Assembly: GCA_903927965.1 (NCBI GenBank)
Contig: CAIYPA010000283.1
Span: 1 to 39,098 of the forward strand
Length of the DNA: 39,098 nt
From: an uncultured Bacteroidia bacterium
GTDB taxonomy: Bacteria; Bacteroidota; Bacteroidia; Bacteroidales; Prolixibacteraceae
Reading direction: 5' to 3'
A model generated the notes under the pieces. The model made no database searches and was not told the origin of the DNA. It was given only the letters and a program-made list of their open reading frames with translations. Shown here piece by piece: positions 25,656 to 35,227 of the stretch; the stretch's first letter is position 1, and the number at the start of each line of letters is the position of its first letter. The position numbers were made by a program, and so were the translations under genes.

Positions 25656-28025
25656 TTATAAAACTGGCTTTGTTAATTGACTCCATCCTTCACCAAAAAC
25701 CAGATCTTTCCGTCTTTCTTCCGGTACAACCTTTATTCGGATTATTTTCCCATCCTTCACTTCCCCTTCAACTGTAGTGTTCCGCATAACATGTAGTTTG
25801 AAATTCACGTCCCACTCTTTGGGCCATGCTGGCAACAGGAGAATCTTTCCGGGAACTTCCTGGACTAGCATCCGTTGAAGGGCAGTGGCACCCGACCCAA
25901 AATGGTCAAGATCCGGGCATGAATCGGGCCCCTCACGTCCGTATAGTGGAAAACGGCACATCGTTGAGGCAATACGGAACCGGCTCACCAACCCTTTTGC
26001 TGCCTCAGTGGCATTGCCGGCATATGCCCAATCAATTTGGTCCTGAGTCCAGCAACCGCAACCAAAAGCGTCTTTTACAGTACGTTGTATCATTGTCGAG
26101 GCTACAATATCGCCTGTTCCCTGGCCAACACCAAAACAGCGGAAAGGAAATACAGGATAGAGTTCACCATTTTCGGCGTTTTGTTTTTTCTCCCATTTTT
26201 CGGCAGGAGCAATTGATTTTTTACCCTCAATGGTTTGAAATGGAATCTCGGGAATTTCGTCACGGAACTTGCGCCAGCGGGACTGGTCATCGGAATTCCC
26301 CGCTTTCATTGCCAGCAATTGGTCAAGGCAAAACCGCAATCCAGCAACATCGGGTGACGGGTTGATGGCAATCCACCAGGTCTCGACAACCTGTGCCGGT
26401 TCAAGCCGAAGTTTACCGTCTGTACTACGGGGATAATGTTTGTCGAAAAACAGAAGTACCTCCCGTGCAAACGGAACAACGATGTTGTCGCGGAATGCTT
26501 TGTCATTTGAATAATTGACATTGTCGCACATCATGGCAAGTGTCTCAAGACCAGAGGTAAAATAGTAGTCATGATACCAGCCACTGTATTTTTCCCCTGG
26601 TTTTGTTTTTGGCGGAATTCCCCCATTGTCACAGTCCTGCTCCGCACCGGTAGGTTCGATATTCTCGCGGTAATAAGCACCTTCGTGCCCGAACCAGGCT
26701 TTTGTGATGGCTTTTCGCATTTCGAGAACATTGAAGTAATAACTGAAGAAGGGTTTCATCAGGTCATAATCTCCACTGGCAAGGAGCGGCCAGTAAAGCA
26801 AACGCTGGTTCTGGAAAGTGAAACGCCGTCCCCAAAGCCGGTCATCCTCGCTCGTAATCCAATAATCATTTACAGGTTGCAAATTTCCAGACCTGTTTCT
26901 TTTGTCATTTCCCTTCAATTTTAATTGTTGAGTGAACAGCCCACCATTAAACTTGACTTGTACTGTACCACGGCTCTGACAGGCCATCAGGAAACGAAAA
27001 ACATTGTAACTCTGTGCAGTTAAAGCGGCACCATCTTTTTCATCACGGGAGCCTGAAGCAGATGGTTCGCCATTCAGTTTTTCACGGTCTGCCTTTGGTA
27101 AGGTATTGTCGGCAGCTATAATCCAACTCCGGTTCCAGAAATCAGCCCACCAGCGGCAGTTGTTTTCCCAATCTTTCTTCAGGCTAATAGGCTGTGCAGC
27201 TTGGCTTTCAATAGCTTCGACCCATTTGGATGAAGTAGGCGTTTTCATAGTCAAAGCGTGAATACGGATGTCGAATGATTTTCCCTCACCTGAAAAAATA
27301 CCACCTGAGAGCTTAAGATCAGGGCTTTCGAGCAAATTGCCAAAAGTGTTGTAACGAAATGGATCGGTAACTTTTTTTGCCATCTGCCCTACGTTGTAAA
27401 ACTTTAAGTCATCGGCCAGAATGCTCCGGTCACCAACAGAATAATACCAGATCATTTTGCCGTTCTTTTCCAATTTCACGTCCTGGGTAGGTTCCGCATC
27501 GGGCAACCACCCACCGGCAGAAGTGTAGAACTTCGTCACATTGAACGACGTATGATCGAAACGTATCCAAAGATCGGGCTGAGCTGTAACTGCAATTTCC
27601 TTTATCGAATTGATTTCTACGTGAAAAACCGGTCGATTCGCATCGGCCCAGATACGCAGTTTTAATCCATCCGCCTCTATATGAATGGAACCGGTCGCCA
27701 GATCGAGTGTCTGCCGGAAAGGTTTTCCAGCTACAAAAGGATTAGGCTTTAAGGAAATACGTATGCGGCCAGTTTTAAAAATATCTCCCATATAAGTGTA
27801 GGCATCGTTCTTTGCGAGGAGAAGGAACAGGTCGCCATTTTCGATGGCATAAACTCCTGCGGCAATATCGCCGTTTCCCAATGGCATCACCCCTGTGGCA
27901 TCTTTTGATGGGGTGTTCCAGATGACATTGTAGCGGCTCACCAGATTTTCGGATCCAAAGGCTAAACTATGAATCAACAATCCCGAAATCAGGCAAATGA
28001 TAAAAATAGAATCGTTTCTTTTCAT
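25656..28025 (-). CDS. Exported GH95/DUF5703-like glycoside hydrolase-type protein
   Basis: 789 residues with a signal peptide (about 1-24, ending SLAFGSEN). The N-terminal beta domain starts YNVIWNTPSKDATGVMPLGNGDIAAGVY, as in DUF5703 and the GH95 alpha-L-fucosidase/galactosidase superfamily. The middle and C-terminal part is an alpha-helical toroid (WWADFWNRSW, LASGDYDLMKPFFSYY, MIQRTVKDAFGCGC, HFGSGATALQRMLVQE), also GH95-like. Catalytic residues cannot be assigned with confidence by eye. A periplasmic or surface exo-acting glycosidase on a deoxysugar- or galactose-containing glycan is the best inference. It lies 25 bases upstream of the URO-D-like gene in the same transcript direction. 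Confidence 0.7.
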   Translation of the reverse strand: MKRNDSIFIICLISGLLIHSLAFGSENLVSRYNVIWNTPSKDATGVMPLGNGDIAAGVYAIENGDLFLLLAKNDAYTYMGDIFKTGRIRISLKPNPFVAGKPFRQTLDLATGSIHIEADGLKLRIWADANRPVFHVEINSIKEIAVTAQPDLWIRFDHTSFNVTKFYTSAGGWLPDAEPTQDVKLEKNGKMIWYYSVGDRSILADDLKFYNVGQMAKKVTDPFRYNTFGNLLESPDLKLSGGIFSGEGKSFDIRIHALTMKTPTSSKWVEAIESQAAQPISLKKDWENNCRWWADFWNRSWIIAADNTLPKADREKLNGEPSASGSRDEKDGAALTAQSYNVFRFLMACQSRGTVQVKFNGGLFTQQLKLKGNDKRNRSGNLQPVNDYWITSEDDRLWGRRFTFQNQRLLYWPLLASGDYDLMKPFFSYYFNVLEMRKAITKAWFGHEGAYYRENIEPTGAEQDCDNGGIPPKTKPGEKYSGWYHDYYFTSGLETLAMMCDNVNYSNDKAFRDNIVVPFAREVLLFFDKHYPRSTDGKLRLEPAQVVETWWIAINPSPDVAGLRFCLDQLLAMKAGNSDDQSRWRKFRDEIPEIPFQTIEGKKSIAPAEKWEKKQNAENGELYPVFPFRCFGVGQGTGDIVASTMIQRTVKDAFGCGCWTQDQIDWAYAGNATEAAKGLVSRFRIASTMCRFPLYGREGPDSCPDLDHFGSGATALQRMLVQEVPGKILLLPAWPKEWDVNFKLHVMRNTTVEGEVKDGKIIRIKVVPEERRKDLVFGEGWSQLTKPVL

Positions 28026-28063
28026 TGATTAAGTGTTTTATTATCGATTTAAAGAAAACTGAA

Positions 28064-29002
28064 TTAATTTGAACTTCCGGAAAAATCCAATGTTCGATCA
28101 TCCTGGTTCCCGTAACCTTTAAATACCATCTTATCAGGATATACCTCCATGATTCCGTATGAAGTTTCGGATTTGGCTTCCACCATCCCTTTCAGTATGA
28201 GGTGATGAACATTATGGTACTTCTCATAACCTCCTGCATGGTGATGCCCTGATATCCATGCGACTACGGATGGATGCGTGTTGATGAGGCTCAAAACCTC
28301 CCTGTTGTTCCACAATTGGGTACCATTCTCGGGTAATAAAGGCCAATGACAAAAAATGACCACCTTTATATTGCTGGCATCGGCTTTTTCGAGGGTTTTT
28401 TCAAGCCACTTCAATTGTTTGTCACCGATCCCGCCGTTCCAGTTATAGGCATTGTTCAAGCCTGCTTTCTTAATTTCTTCTAATTTAGCTTCCCCTGCTT
28501 TCGATTGTAACGTCCCTTTAACTGATGCAAATGTACTGACTTCGGAACCATCTAAAACAATGAAAACCAAATTTTTGACTTTAAACTCAAAATACCCCGT
28601 CTTGTTATTTAAACGTTTCCGTACCTGATTTTTGTATGAATCATCAACCTCGAAATCATGGTTTCCCATCACGTTATAAAGTGGAGCTTTTAATTTAGCC
28701 AACGAAGCAAGGGGTTTATCGTAACTAAGGTAATCATGATCGATCATATCCCCAAGCGTGACCACAAAAGCAAGATCCCGGCCATAAAATTCATCCACAC
28801 TTTTTTCAAGTTTGTTCACAGAATTCCGATAGTCCCGATCCCCTTTTTTTTCTGCATCGGCATATTGAATGTCGGTAACAATTCCAAATGAGAATGTTTT
28901 TTTTGCCGGATTCTTACCTGTTTGGGTAATCTCCTGTGAACTTGCACTTTGCAGAAAAGCAAAAAACAAACAAAAGACCATTGTAAATTGGTAGGCATTC
29001 AT
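28064..29002 (-). CDS. Exported calcineurin-like metallophosphoesterase
   Basis: 312 residues with a signal peptide (about 1-22, ending SASSQEI). Metallophosphoesterase motifs in order: FGIVTDIQYAD (DxQ/H variant, dinuclear metal site), VVTLGDMIDHD (GDxxD), NVMGNHDFEV (GNHD), VIFCHWPLL and WISGHHHAGG. DIQYAD and the overall spacing resemble the ADP-ribose/CDP-alcohol diphosphatase (ADPRM-like) group, so a nucleotide-sugar or phosphodiester substrate is plausible. It is embedded between exported glycan-degrading genes, which suggests removal of phosphate substituents or nucleotide scavenging. The substrate cannot be told from sequence. Confidence 0.85.
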   Translation of the reverse strand: MNAYQFTMVFCLFFAFLQSASSQEITQTGKNPAKKTFSFGIVTDIQYADAEKKGDRDYRNSVNKLEKSVDEFYGRDLAFVVTLGDMIDHDYLSYDKPLASLAKLKAPLYNVMGNHDFEVDDSYKNQVRKRLNNKTGYFEFKVKNLVFIVLDGSEVSTFASVKGTLQSKAGEAKLEEIKKAGLNNAYNWNGGIGDKQLKWLEKTLEKADASNIKVVIFCHWPLLPENGTQLWNNREVLSLINTHPSVVAWISGHHHAGGYEKYHNVHHLILKGMVEAKSETSYGIMEVYPDKMVFKGYGNQDDRTLDFSGSSN

Positions 29003-29060
29003 ATTGCTGTGTGTTTTAAAACCATTAAGATAAAATTTTTCAGTAAGGTTGTTGTTGAAT

Positions 29061-31694
29061 TTACTGAATTTGCAATTTGTTCTTTTCGAGTAAAATCAAA
29101 TAACCCTTATTCCCCGGAATAGTCATTTTCTCTAACGAAAAACTTGTTTGTTCGGCCTGAAAGTCCTTAATTTCAGGGATTTGAACAATGTATTTTTTCG
29201 GATCCAATCCAAGTTTTGACCAGTCAATTACTACCGATGCATCCTGATCAGTGTTTGACCAATTTGCTACCGAAATAATTGCATCGTCGGAGCTTCTATA
29301 AACAGTTGCCTTAATATTAGGATTGCTGCACGAAACAGGACACTCTTTTTCCCAATAACCAACCATTATTTTTTGGGAAATCTTGTAATCATCCCAGAAT
29401 TTCCATATTTCTGAAGGTGAATTGCCCGTCCAACCAGCACGCGATGTGATCCCATAAACCATTCCACGCCAGGGATTTCCACCACCTTCGAGCATCTGTC
29501 CTGCAAGTCCGAATGGTATTCCCGATACTTCGATCAGCCAGTGATCCGGCAACCTGTTGTAATTACGCCCTTCGCCAATCCAAACCAGATCGAAATAAGG
29601 AAGCAAATCCATATAAATGTTCAGGCAGTTTGCAAATCCAGCCCATTTATTAAAGTGGTTCCAGCTGTGCAAATCCATTCTTCCTTCAGGACGGTATTGG
29701 TCAATCACTTTCCGTGCACGCCGCAACGTAAACCGGTCAAGTGCCGCATCGTCAATATAAACGCCATCAATTCGAATGTGCTGAACCATCCAGTCTAACC
29801 CGGCAATGTAAAAGTTGTTAAGACGGCTGTCGGGATTGGTTATAACCGACAGATCTGTTTCTCCTTTGAACTTTCCCTCTTTGACAAGGTTGTACCAGGC
29901 CGGAAGATATTTTTCCCTCATGTTATTGATTAGCCATTGGTTCGGACCTTTGGGATGCAAGGCTTCGGTCCTGCTTGCATTTCCCGGTCCAGGGAAAATA
30001 ACTTCCCCGTTCAAACTGTTGAACGCCCAAAACTCGGGAAGATTTTTTGTCAGTTCGCGGGTGGTATAATACAATTTCAGCCGAAGGTTTTCATTGTGTG
30101 CTTTGGTAACCAGTTGTCTAATCTCCTGAACATTGGCATCAAGATAGGGATAATTGATGAATGGATAAATATCTTCAGCGTGATGAATGTTGAGGATATT
30201 TGCACCTGCCTTTTTTGCATTTTCTACCTTTACCGAGGTGTTTGTGCCTCCGCCATGATAATACCGGTCACCAAATTTATTTTGCCTGTCAATTGTCCTG
30301 AAAGGGGTGACCAACAGTTCAAAATAGAAATTCAACTGCTCTCCCTGTTTCATTTCCCTGTTTGCAGAAAAGGCATTTATGATCACCTCATCTTTTTCCT
30401 TGCCAACATTGACTCCTCCTTTTCCTCCATTTCCCCATGAGGGTGGCAATTTTAGCGGACCAAATTCATAATAAATATTCACCAACGGCCTGACATAGTT
30501 TTCTGCTTTCCACTTGATGCGCAACCCACCGTTCACGCCACCAACCCATAGCATATCCTGATTTTTAGAGACATCCCATTTCCACTTCCAGTCGGGAGCC
30601 CGGTATCCACCTTCGTGACCCAATCCCATCATATATTCTGCCTTCTTGTCAACAATAGGAATTTCGAGGCGTATATCTTTAATTTTCAATTCATTCTTTG
30701 CAATAAGTTTTAGCCTGTAATCAACAAAACCATCAAACTCCATCTGCCCCGTACATTCGAGAGTGAACTCATCCGATGTGTTCATAACGCTCCAAACAAT
30801 TTTAGAGGGTGTTTTATCCTGGAAGGTTAATTGGCCGGGAACTAACCGGATAATATCACCATTTTCTTTTTCGATGACAAACCGGAAGGGATGATCTACA
30901 ATTGGTTCTCCCTCATTCACAAGTGATTGGTTTGATGGTCCAAAATAACTGACTATGGATGCCGGTAGTCCGTTATCTGCCAACTTTAAGGTACGGCCCA
31001 AAATTTTTATCGTATTGTCCTCAACTTCAATAGGAATATAACCTTTGGTTATTTCTTCATTAATCCCAACCGTTGAATTGAGCCGGGAAAGTCGTGAACC
31101 CTCATTATAACCATGATTGGCCACTGCTTCTCCGGATACTACCAATTGAATCGGTACCACATGTTTTTCCTTGTTTGCCAGTACAGAGACCGAACCTTTA
31201 TAATCACCAGCTTTAATAGAATCCATGTCAATGCCAACCCAAAGTGCCTGCACTCGACCGGTAGAAACATTAATTTCCTTGGAAAACGATTTTCCTTTAA
31301 AATCAATACCCCCTTTATTGAAACATGTTAATCTATTGGCAGATATTAATTTCCCCCTTCCATCTTTAAAATCTGAAAATTCAATTTGAACATCTTTGAC
31401 ATCCTGTTTTAAAGCCCAAACACCCAATTGAAATACAAAGAATTCACCAGGTCGGGGATTCAGGACAAAACTTTTCTTTTTTAGACAATCACTTATATTT
31501 CCTTCCGGAATTGAGTCAAACCATTTGATCGGCTCCTCATGCAATGCCGGAAAGACAAAGAATGACTTGTTTTTGAGAAGATTACCATATTTTTCGGCTG
31601 CTAAAGTCGTTGAAAGATTGTTTGTTGGACTGACACCAAAAGCAGGAGCACAAATCGTAACAAAGACAAACAGGCTTATATTCAAATACTTCAT
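29061..31694 (-). CDS. Exported DUF6067-like protein with TIM-barrel glycosidase appearance
   Basis: 877 residues with a signal peptide (about 1-20, ending APAFGVSP). The N-terminal 450 residues are beta-sandwich-rich. The C-terminal half looks like a TIM-barrel: NILNIHHAEDIYPFINYPY, LRLKLYYTTREL, DGVYIDDAALDRFTLRRAR (a likely acidic active-site region), MDLHSWNHFN, YFDLVWIGEG. From memory this is the DUF6067/GH123-like group common in Bacteroidota glycan loci. The reaction is not established; an N-acetylhexosaminidase-like activity is possible by analogy and by the neighbouring GH20 enzyme. The downstream gap is 58 bases, consistent with one operon. Confidence 0.65.
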   Translation of the reverse strand: MKYLNISLFVFVTICAPAFGVSPTNNLSTTLAAEKYGNLLKNKSFFVFPALHEEPIKWFDSIPEGNISDCLKKKSFVLNPRPGEFFVFQLGVWALKQDVKDVQIEFSDFKDGRGKLISANRLTCFNKGGIDFKGKSFSKEINVSTGRVQALWVGIDMDSIKAGDYKGSVSVLANKEKHVVPIQLVVSGEAVANHGYNEGSRLSRLNSTVGINEEITKGYIPIEVEDNTIKILGRTLKLADNGLPASIVSYFGPSNQSLVNEGEPIVDHPFRFVIEKENGDIIRLVPGQLTFQDKTPSKIVWSVMNTSDEFTLECTGQMEFDGFVDYRLKLIAKNELKIKDIRLEIPIVDKKAEYMMGLGHEGGYRAPDWKWKWDVSKNQDMLWVGGVNGGLRIKWKAENYVRPLVNIYYEFGPLKLPPSWGNGGKGGVNVGKEKDEVIINAFSANREMKQGEQLNFYFELLVTPFRTIDRQNKFGDRYYHGGGTNTSVKVENAKKAGANILNIHHAEDIYPFINYPYLDANVQEIRQLVTKAHNENLRLKLYYTTRELTKNLPEFWAFNSLNGEVIFPGPGNASRTEALHPKGPNQWLINNMREKYLPAWYNLVKEGKFKGETDLSVITNPDSRLNNFYIAGLDWMVQHIRIDGVYIDDAALDRFTLRRARKVIDQYRPEGRMDLHSWNHFNKWAGFANCLNIYMDLLPYFDLVWIGEGRNYNRLPDHWLIEVSGIPFGLAGQMLEGGGNPWRGMVYGITSRAGWTGNSPSEIWKFWDDYKISQKIMVGYWEKECPVSCSNPNIKATVYRSSDDAIISVANWSNTDQDASVVIDWSKLGLDPKKYIVQIPEIKDFQAEQTSFSLEKMTIPGNKGYLILLEKNKLQIQ

Positions 31695-31793
31695 TGTGAA
31701 CCGATGTAATGAATTGATATATAATTTAAATGTAATAAATTGATATATAGTAGAATATGAAATATTGGTTGCGTTTTATCTAACGATAACCAC

Positions 31794-33644
31794 TTACTTT
31801 ATCCGTTTTGCCAAATCCACAACAGGAATGGTAATTATCCTGCCAATAGGTTTCCCTTCCCTGTAAGTAATAACCCTGAATGTATCGGCATCCTTGGGTA
31901 TGGAAAGTTTTTCCCCCTTTATATACAACATACTGTGATGATCGGGATAGGTGTTGTCGAAAGTATAATAGATTGTAAGTTCTTCTATTTCAGTACTTAG
32001 CTGTATTAAAAGATTGCCTGATCTATCTTTTGTAGGTGTGACGATTGCATCAAAAAAACTTCTGGAATAATTGATATCTGCCCTTAATAATCTTTGCAAA
32101 TGGACTTCGGTCCGGCTAATAAAATCTGGCCAGTTCCTGTATGATCGTGGTGACCAGAGTATTTCGGCAAGGGCAAATGAGCGTGGCCAAAACATATATT
32201 CTGCCTGGCGGAATGTGGGCACACTTTCTGTCCATAGGTTTCCCTGTCCTCCAAGTATAAAAGCGGAGTCAACACCTGCAGGAACAGGTTCAAAATCATA
32301 GACTTTATTGAGTCGTAAAAGACTATAAGTTGGTGGCTCAATTGCAGGGTCGCCCTGATATAAATCAAGATACGCAAAATCATTTGGACTCATCACAACA
32401 TGGTGGTTTGCTTTTGTCGCTGCAATGCCACCTTCCATGCCACGCCAACTCATGACTGTTGCGTTGGGGGCTAGGCCTCCTTCAAGAATCTCGTCCCAAC
32501 CCATCAATTTTTTCCCTTTTCCCTGTAAAAGTTTTTCGAGCCGTTTGACGAAATAGCTTTGCAATTCTTTTTCATCCTTTAATCCATTGTCATTCATCAC
32601 TTTCTGACAATCTTCACACTTTTTCCAAAATCCTTTGTAACATTCGTCCCCACCAATATGGATGTATTCAAAAGGGAACAATTCGGCCACTTCGGTTAAA
32701 ACAGTATTCAAGAATTCAAAGGTAGATTCCTTCCCGGCACAAAGGGTATTGTCATCGATCCCGTAGAATTTACAACCTGGATTTACTTTAAAAGTGTTTT
32801 TTGAAGACGATAACCAGGGATAAGCTGCTATGGCGGCTAAACTGTGTCCCGGGATATCTATCTCAGGCAGAATATTTACATTGCGTTTGGCAGCATATTT
32901 GACAAGGTCTTTAATTTCCTCCTGGGTGTAAAAACCCCCATAAGTAGCTTCTTCTCCATCCTGAGGACAATCCCTATCCCACCATAGACCGGTTCGTGGC
33001 ACCCGCCATGCTCCAACTTTTGTGAGATTTGGCAACTTTTTTATTTCCAATCTCCACCCCTGATCATCAGTCAAATGCAGATGCAGAATATTGAATTTAT
33101 AGAATACCATTTGGTCAATCAAACGTTTTACTTCAGCAATCGTAAAAAAATGCCTGCTAACATCCAGCATTAAACCACGCCACGAGAAACGGGGTTCATC
33201 AGCTATTTCAAGAGCCGGAATTTTCCTATCTCCATCAACTGGAATCAGTTGCAACAAGCTTTGGACACCATAGAACATGCCCTGAGATGTAGCTGCCCTG
33301 ATTGTTATTGCTGCAGGATTAACACTCAGGAGATAACCTTCTTTTGCAGTTTTCACTTTTTTATCAATTAACAAATAGATTACCTGTGAATTATGCTGTA
33401 CTCCATCTGCTTGTTTTATTGCCAAATTCAAATTATTCAGCGATTTTATGGTTGCGGATGTATAACCTGCCAGGAATTCAAGCTGGGGATCATTGTAATA
33501 AATAGCAATATTATCATTCATTGTAAAAAATCCTTTTCCCATCTCCACCTTTTTGGGCATAGGAATGATATTGATCGTCTGGGAAAAAACCAGGTCACAA
33601 ATGCAAATCAAAAGCATGGAAATTACTATTCTACTGTATGTCAT
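31794..33644 (-). CDS. Exported GH20 beta-N-acetylhexosaminidase
   Basis: 616 residues with a signal peptide (about 1-21, ending DLVFSQTI). GH20b domain (about 25-150), then the catalytic barrel (about 150-500) starting FSWRGLMLDVSRHFF. The catalytic pair is D333-E334 in HIGGDECYKGFW, the hallmark of substrate-assisted GH20 enzymes. HLTDDQGWRLEIKKLP, NILPEIDIPGHSLAA, MGWDEILEGGL and YMFWPRSFALAEILWSP complete the signature. A short beta domain closes the protein. It removes terminal GlcNAc or GalNAc from glycans in the periplasm or at the surface. It is the clearest indicator of the locus substrate. A separate promoter may lie just upstream. Confidence 0.95.
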   Translation of the reverse strand: MTYSRIVISMLLICICDLVFSQTINIIPMPKKVEMGKGFFTMNDNIAIYYNDPQLEFLAGYTSATIKSLNNLNLAIKQADGVQHNSQVIYLLIDKKVKTAKEGYLLSVNPAAITIRAATSQGMFYGVQSLLQLIPVDGDRKIPALEIADEPRFSWRGLMLDVSRHFFTIAEVKRLIDQMVFYKFNILHLHLTDDQGWRLEIKKLPNLTKVGAWRVPRTGLWWDRDCPQDGEEATYGGFYTQEEIKDLVKYAAKRNVNILPEIDIPGHSLAAIAAYPWLSSSKNTFKVNPGCKFYGIDDNTLCAGKESTFEFLNTVLTEVAELFPFEYIHIGGDECYKGFWKKCEDCQKVMNDNGLKDEKELQSYFVKRLEKLLQGKGKKLMGWDEILEGGLAPNATVMSWRGMEGGIAATKANHHVVMSPNDFAYLDLYQGDPAIEPPTYSLLRLNKVYDFEPVPAGVDSAFILGGQGNLWTESVPTFRQAEYMFWPRSFALAEILWSPRSYRNWPDFISRTEVHLQRLLRADINYSRSFFDAIVTPTKDRSGNLLIQLSTEIEELTIYYTFDNTYPDHHSMLYIKGEKLSIPKDADTFRVITYREGKPIGRIITIPVVDLAKRIK

Positions 33645-33675
33645 AATGTAACGATGATGTGTTTTTCGAATTTTC

Positions 33676-33683
33676 CAAAATTA
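33676..33683 (-). promoter_or_regulatory. Possible internal promoter before the GH20 gene
   Basis: Read leftward TAATTTTG, an exact TAnnTTTG match 32 bases before the GH20 start. The -33 box is poor. It lies between the broken fucosidase-like gene and GH20 and may keep GH20 expressed independently. Confidence 0.4.
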
Positions 33684-33721
33684 AATATAATTAGACTGTC
33701 TTTAGGCAATTGTTTTTTCAT

Positions 33722-35002
33722 CTATTCCCTTTTTATTTTTTCGAATACCCTTCTAACCGCCATGGCCTGATCGATGTGATCCTGAATGATGGCGCCTCCC
33801 TTATCTACATGAACATCAAAACAGATCACCCCCTCTTTTGAAAAAACCTTTTCTGCCCATTGTTCAAGTTGGTTTGTTTCAAGCCGTTTTCCGGCTTTGC
33901 TCCATGATTCCCCAAGATACGTGAACAGGAACCATTGCACTCCATCGACTACCCAACGGTTTTGGGGCACCTGAACGATTTTACCCTCTTCACCTGCACT
34001 ATAATCATCGTAAGGAGAATTAGATTGAATTTGTTTCACGCCATAATTGTAGGTAACTATGCTGTTGTAATTCCCTGCTTTTGCGGCAAGGGTATGCGTA
34101 CTGATGTTGTGCGCCAGGCTCATATCGGAACGTGTTTCAATAATACCGCCACGATACACCCCATCGAACCACCATCCGGAAAGCTTTTCCCCATAGCGAA
34201 GACTCCATTCCCTGATTACTGATTCCCAACAAGTCTGGGTGAATTGCGAAGTGGGGGAATCTTTTCCGTAGGTATATTAAAACTTCTTATCAACCAGCTC
34301 ATTCCGAATAGGAGGATTTCCAGGGAGGTAAAACATCATCCGGATACCCCTTTTATTCAACGCCTTGTAAAGATCGGCCGGAAGGTCGCGCTTACTGCAA
34401 AGTTCTCCGGGAGATACACCTACAATTGAATCATAGGCCGAATTGGGTGAACAATAATATCCATCATTCTGACCAAGGGCAAACATCACAAAACCGGCTC
34501 CGGCATCCTTACAATTCCGGGCAAAAAGCTCAACATCAAATCCGTTAACGACATCGTTGTACTCTTTTGAACCACCTTCTTTTGCGTAAACGTCTTTCAA
34601 AAAATGGATCATAACACCCATTCCTGCATTTTTAAACCATTCGGTATTTGGGTTTCCATTCAATACAATGGGAGTTTCAGTGATTATTGAAACAGAACCA
34701 GTTTTATTCCCACTTTTTGATCTTGATGTGATCGTACATTTCAAATACTTTCCAACATAATTGGTTAGCAAAACGATCTCTTTGGAATGAATTCCGGGAA
34801 GCTCTTCCCATTTTCCATTCTTTGAATCAGAAATTGCCCAGACAATGTTCTGTTCAGCGATATCTTTCGAGGATTTGAAAACCACCTTTAATACAGTCTT
34901 GGCCAACGGTTTTCCTACAATAGACAATTCACCGCTTTTCCCAGGCTTGAACGAACAAAACACTAAGAAGATACAAATTAGATAAACAAAAGAGTTTTTC
35001 AT
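33722..35002 (-). pseudogene. Exported GH29 (alpha-L-fucosidase)-like gene interrupted by one in-frame stop
   Basis: The reading frame from 35002 to 33722 is continuous apart from a single TAA at 34277-34279, and both halves are in the same register. Start chosen at ATG 35002, giving signal/lipoprotein sequence MKNSFVYLICIFLVFCSF with a possible lipidation Cys. An Ig-like N-terminal part precedes the GH29-like barrel (NTEWFKNAGMGVMIHF). Reading through the stop gives VIREWSLRYGEKLSGWWFDG, with the GH29-type nucleophile Asp in WWFDG after the stop. A truncated product would lack the nucleophile. The stop is one base from CAA (Gln), so a single transition could explain it. Without readthrough the gene is inactive. 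Confidence 0.75.
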
Positions 35003-35076
35003 ACCTGAGATTTTTTTGTTGGTATTAAACATCAGATTAAGCAATGGATATGATATATAATAATGTTGCATTTAAC

Positions 35077-35103
35077 ACCCCTAAATCCCCAAGCGGGGAC
35101 TTT
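35077..35103. repeat. Short dispersed intergenic repeat
   Basis: CACCCCTAAATCCCCAAGCG followed by GGGACTTT. From memory this is a common intergenic repeat word of Bacteroidota. One copy here, between the fucosidase-like gene and the large secreted protein gene. Confidence 0.45.
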
Positions 35104-35132
35104 CTATATTTGCCTATATTTGAACTTGTTAT

Positions 35133-35183
35133 ATGGACACCCCTTCAGATGGTCAACAAGCTTATTTTTTCCCAAGTGTCCAT
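35133..35183. repeat. Inverted repeat, possible remnant of insertion-sequence ends
   Basis: ATGGACAC (35133-35140) and GTGTCCAT (35176-35183) are perfect 8-base inverted repeats around a 35-base spacer. The words resemble the ends of some IS3/IS481-type elements, but no transposase lies between them. Confidence 0.4.
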
Positions 35184-35227
35184 CCCCTTGAACTGTTGGA
35201 CTCCCTTATAGAATAATCACTTTGTAA

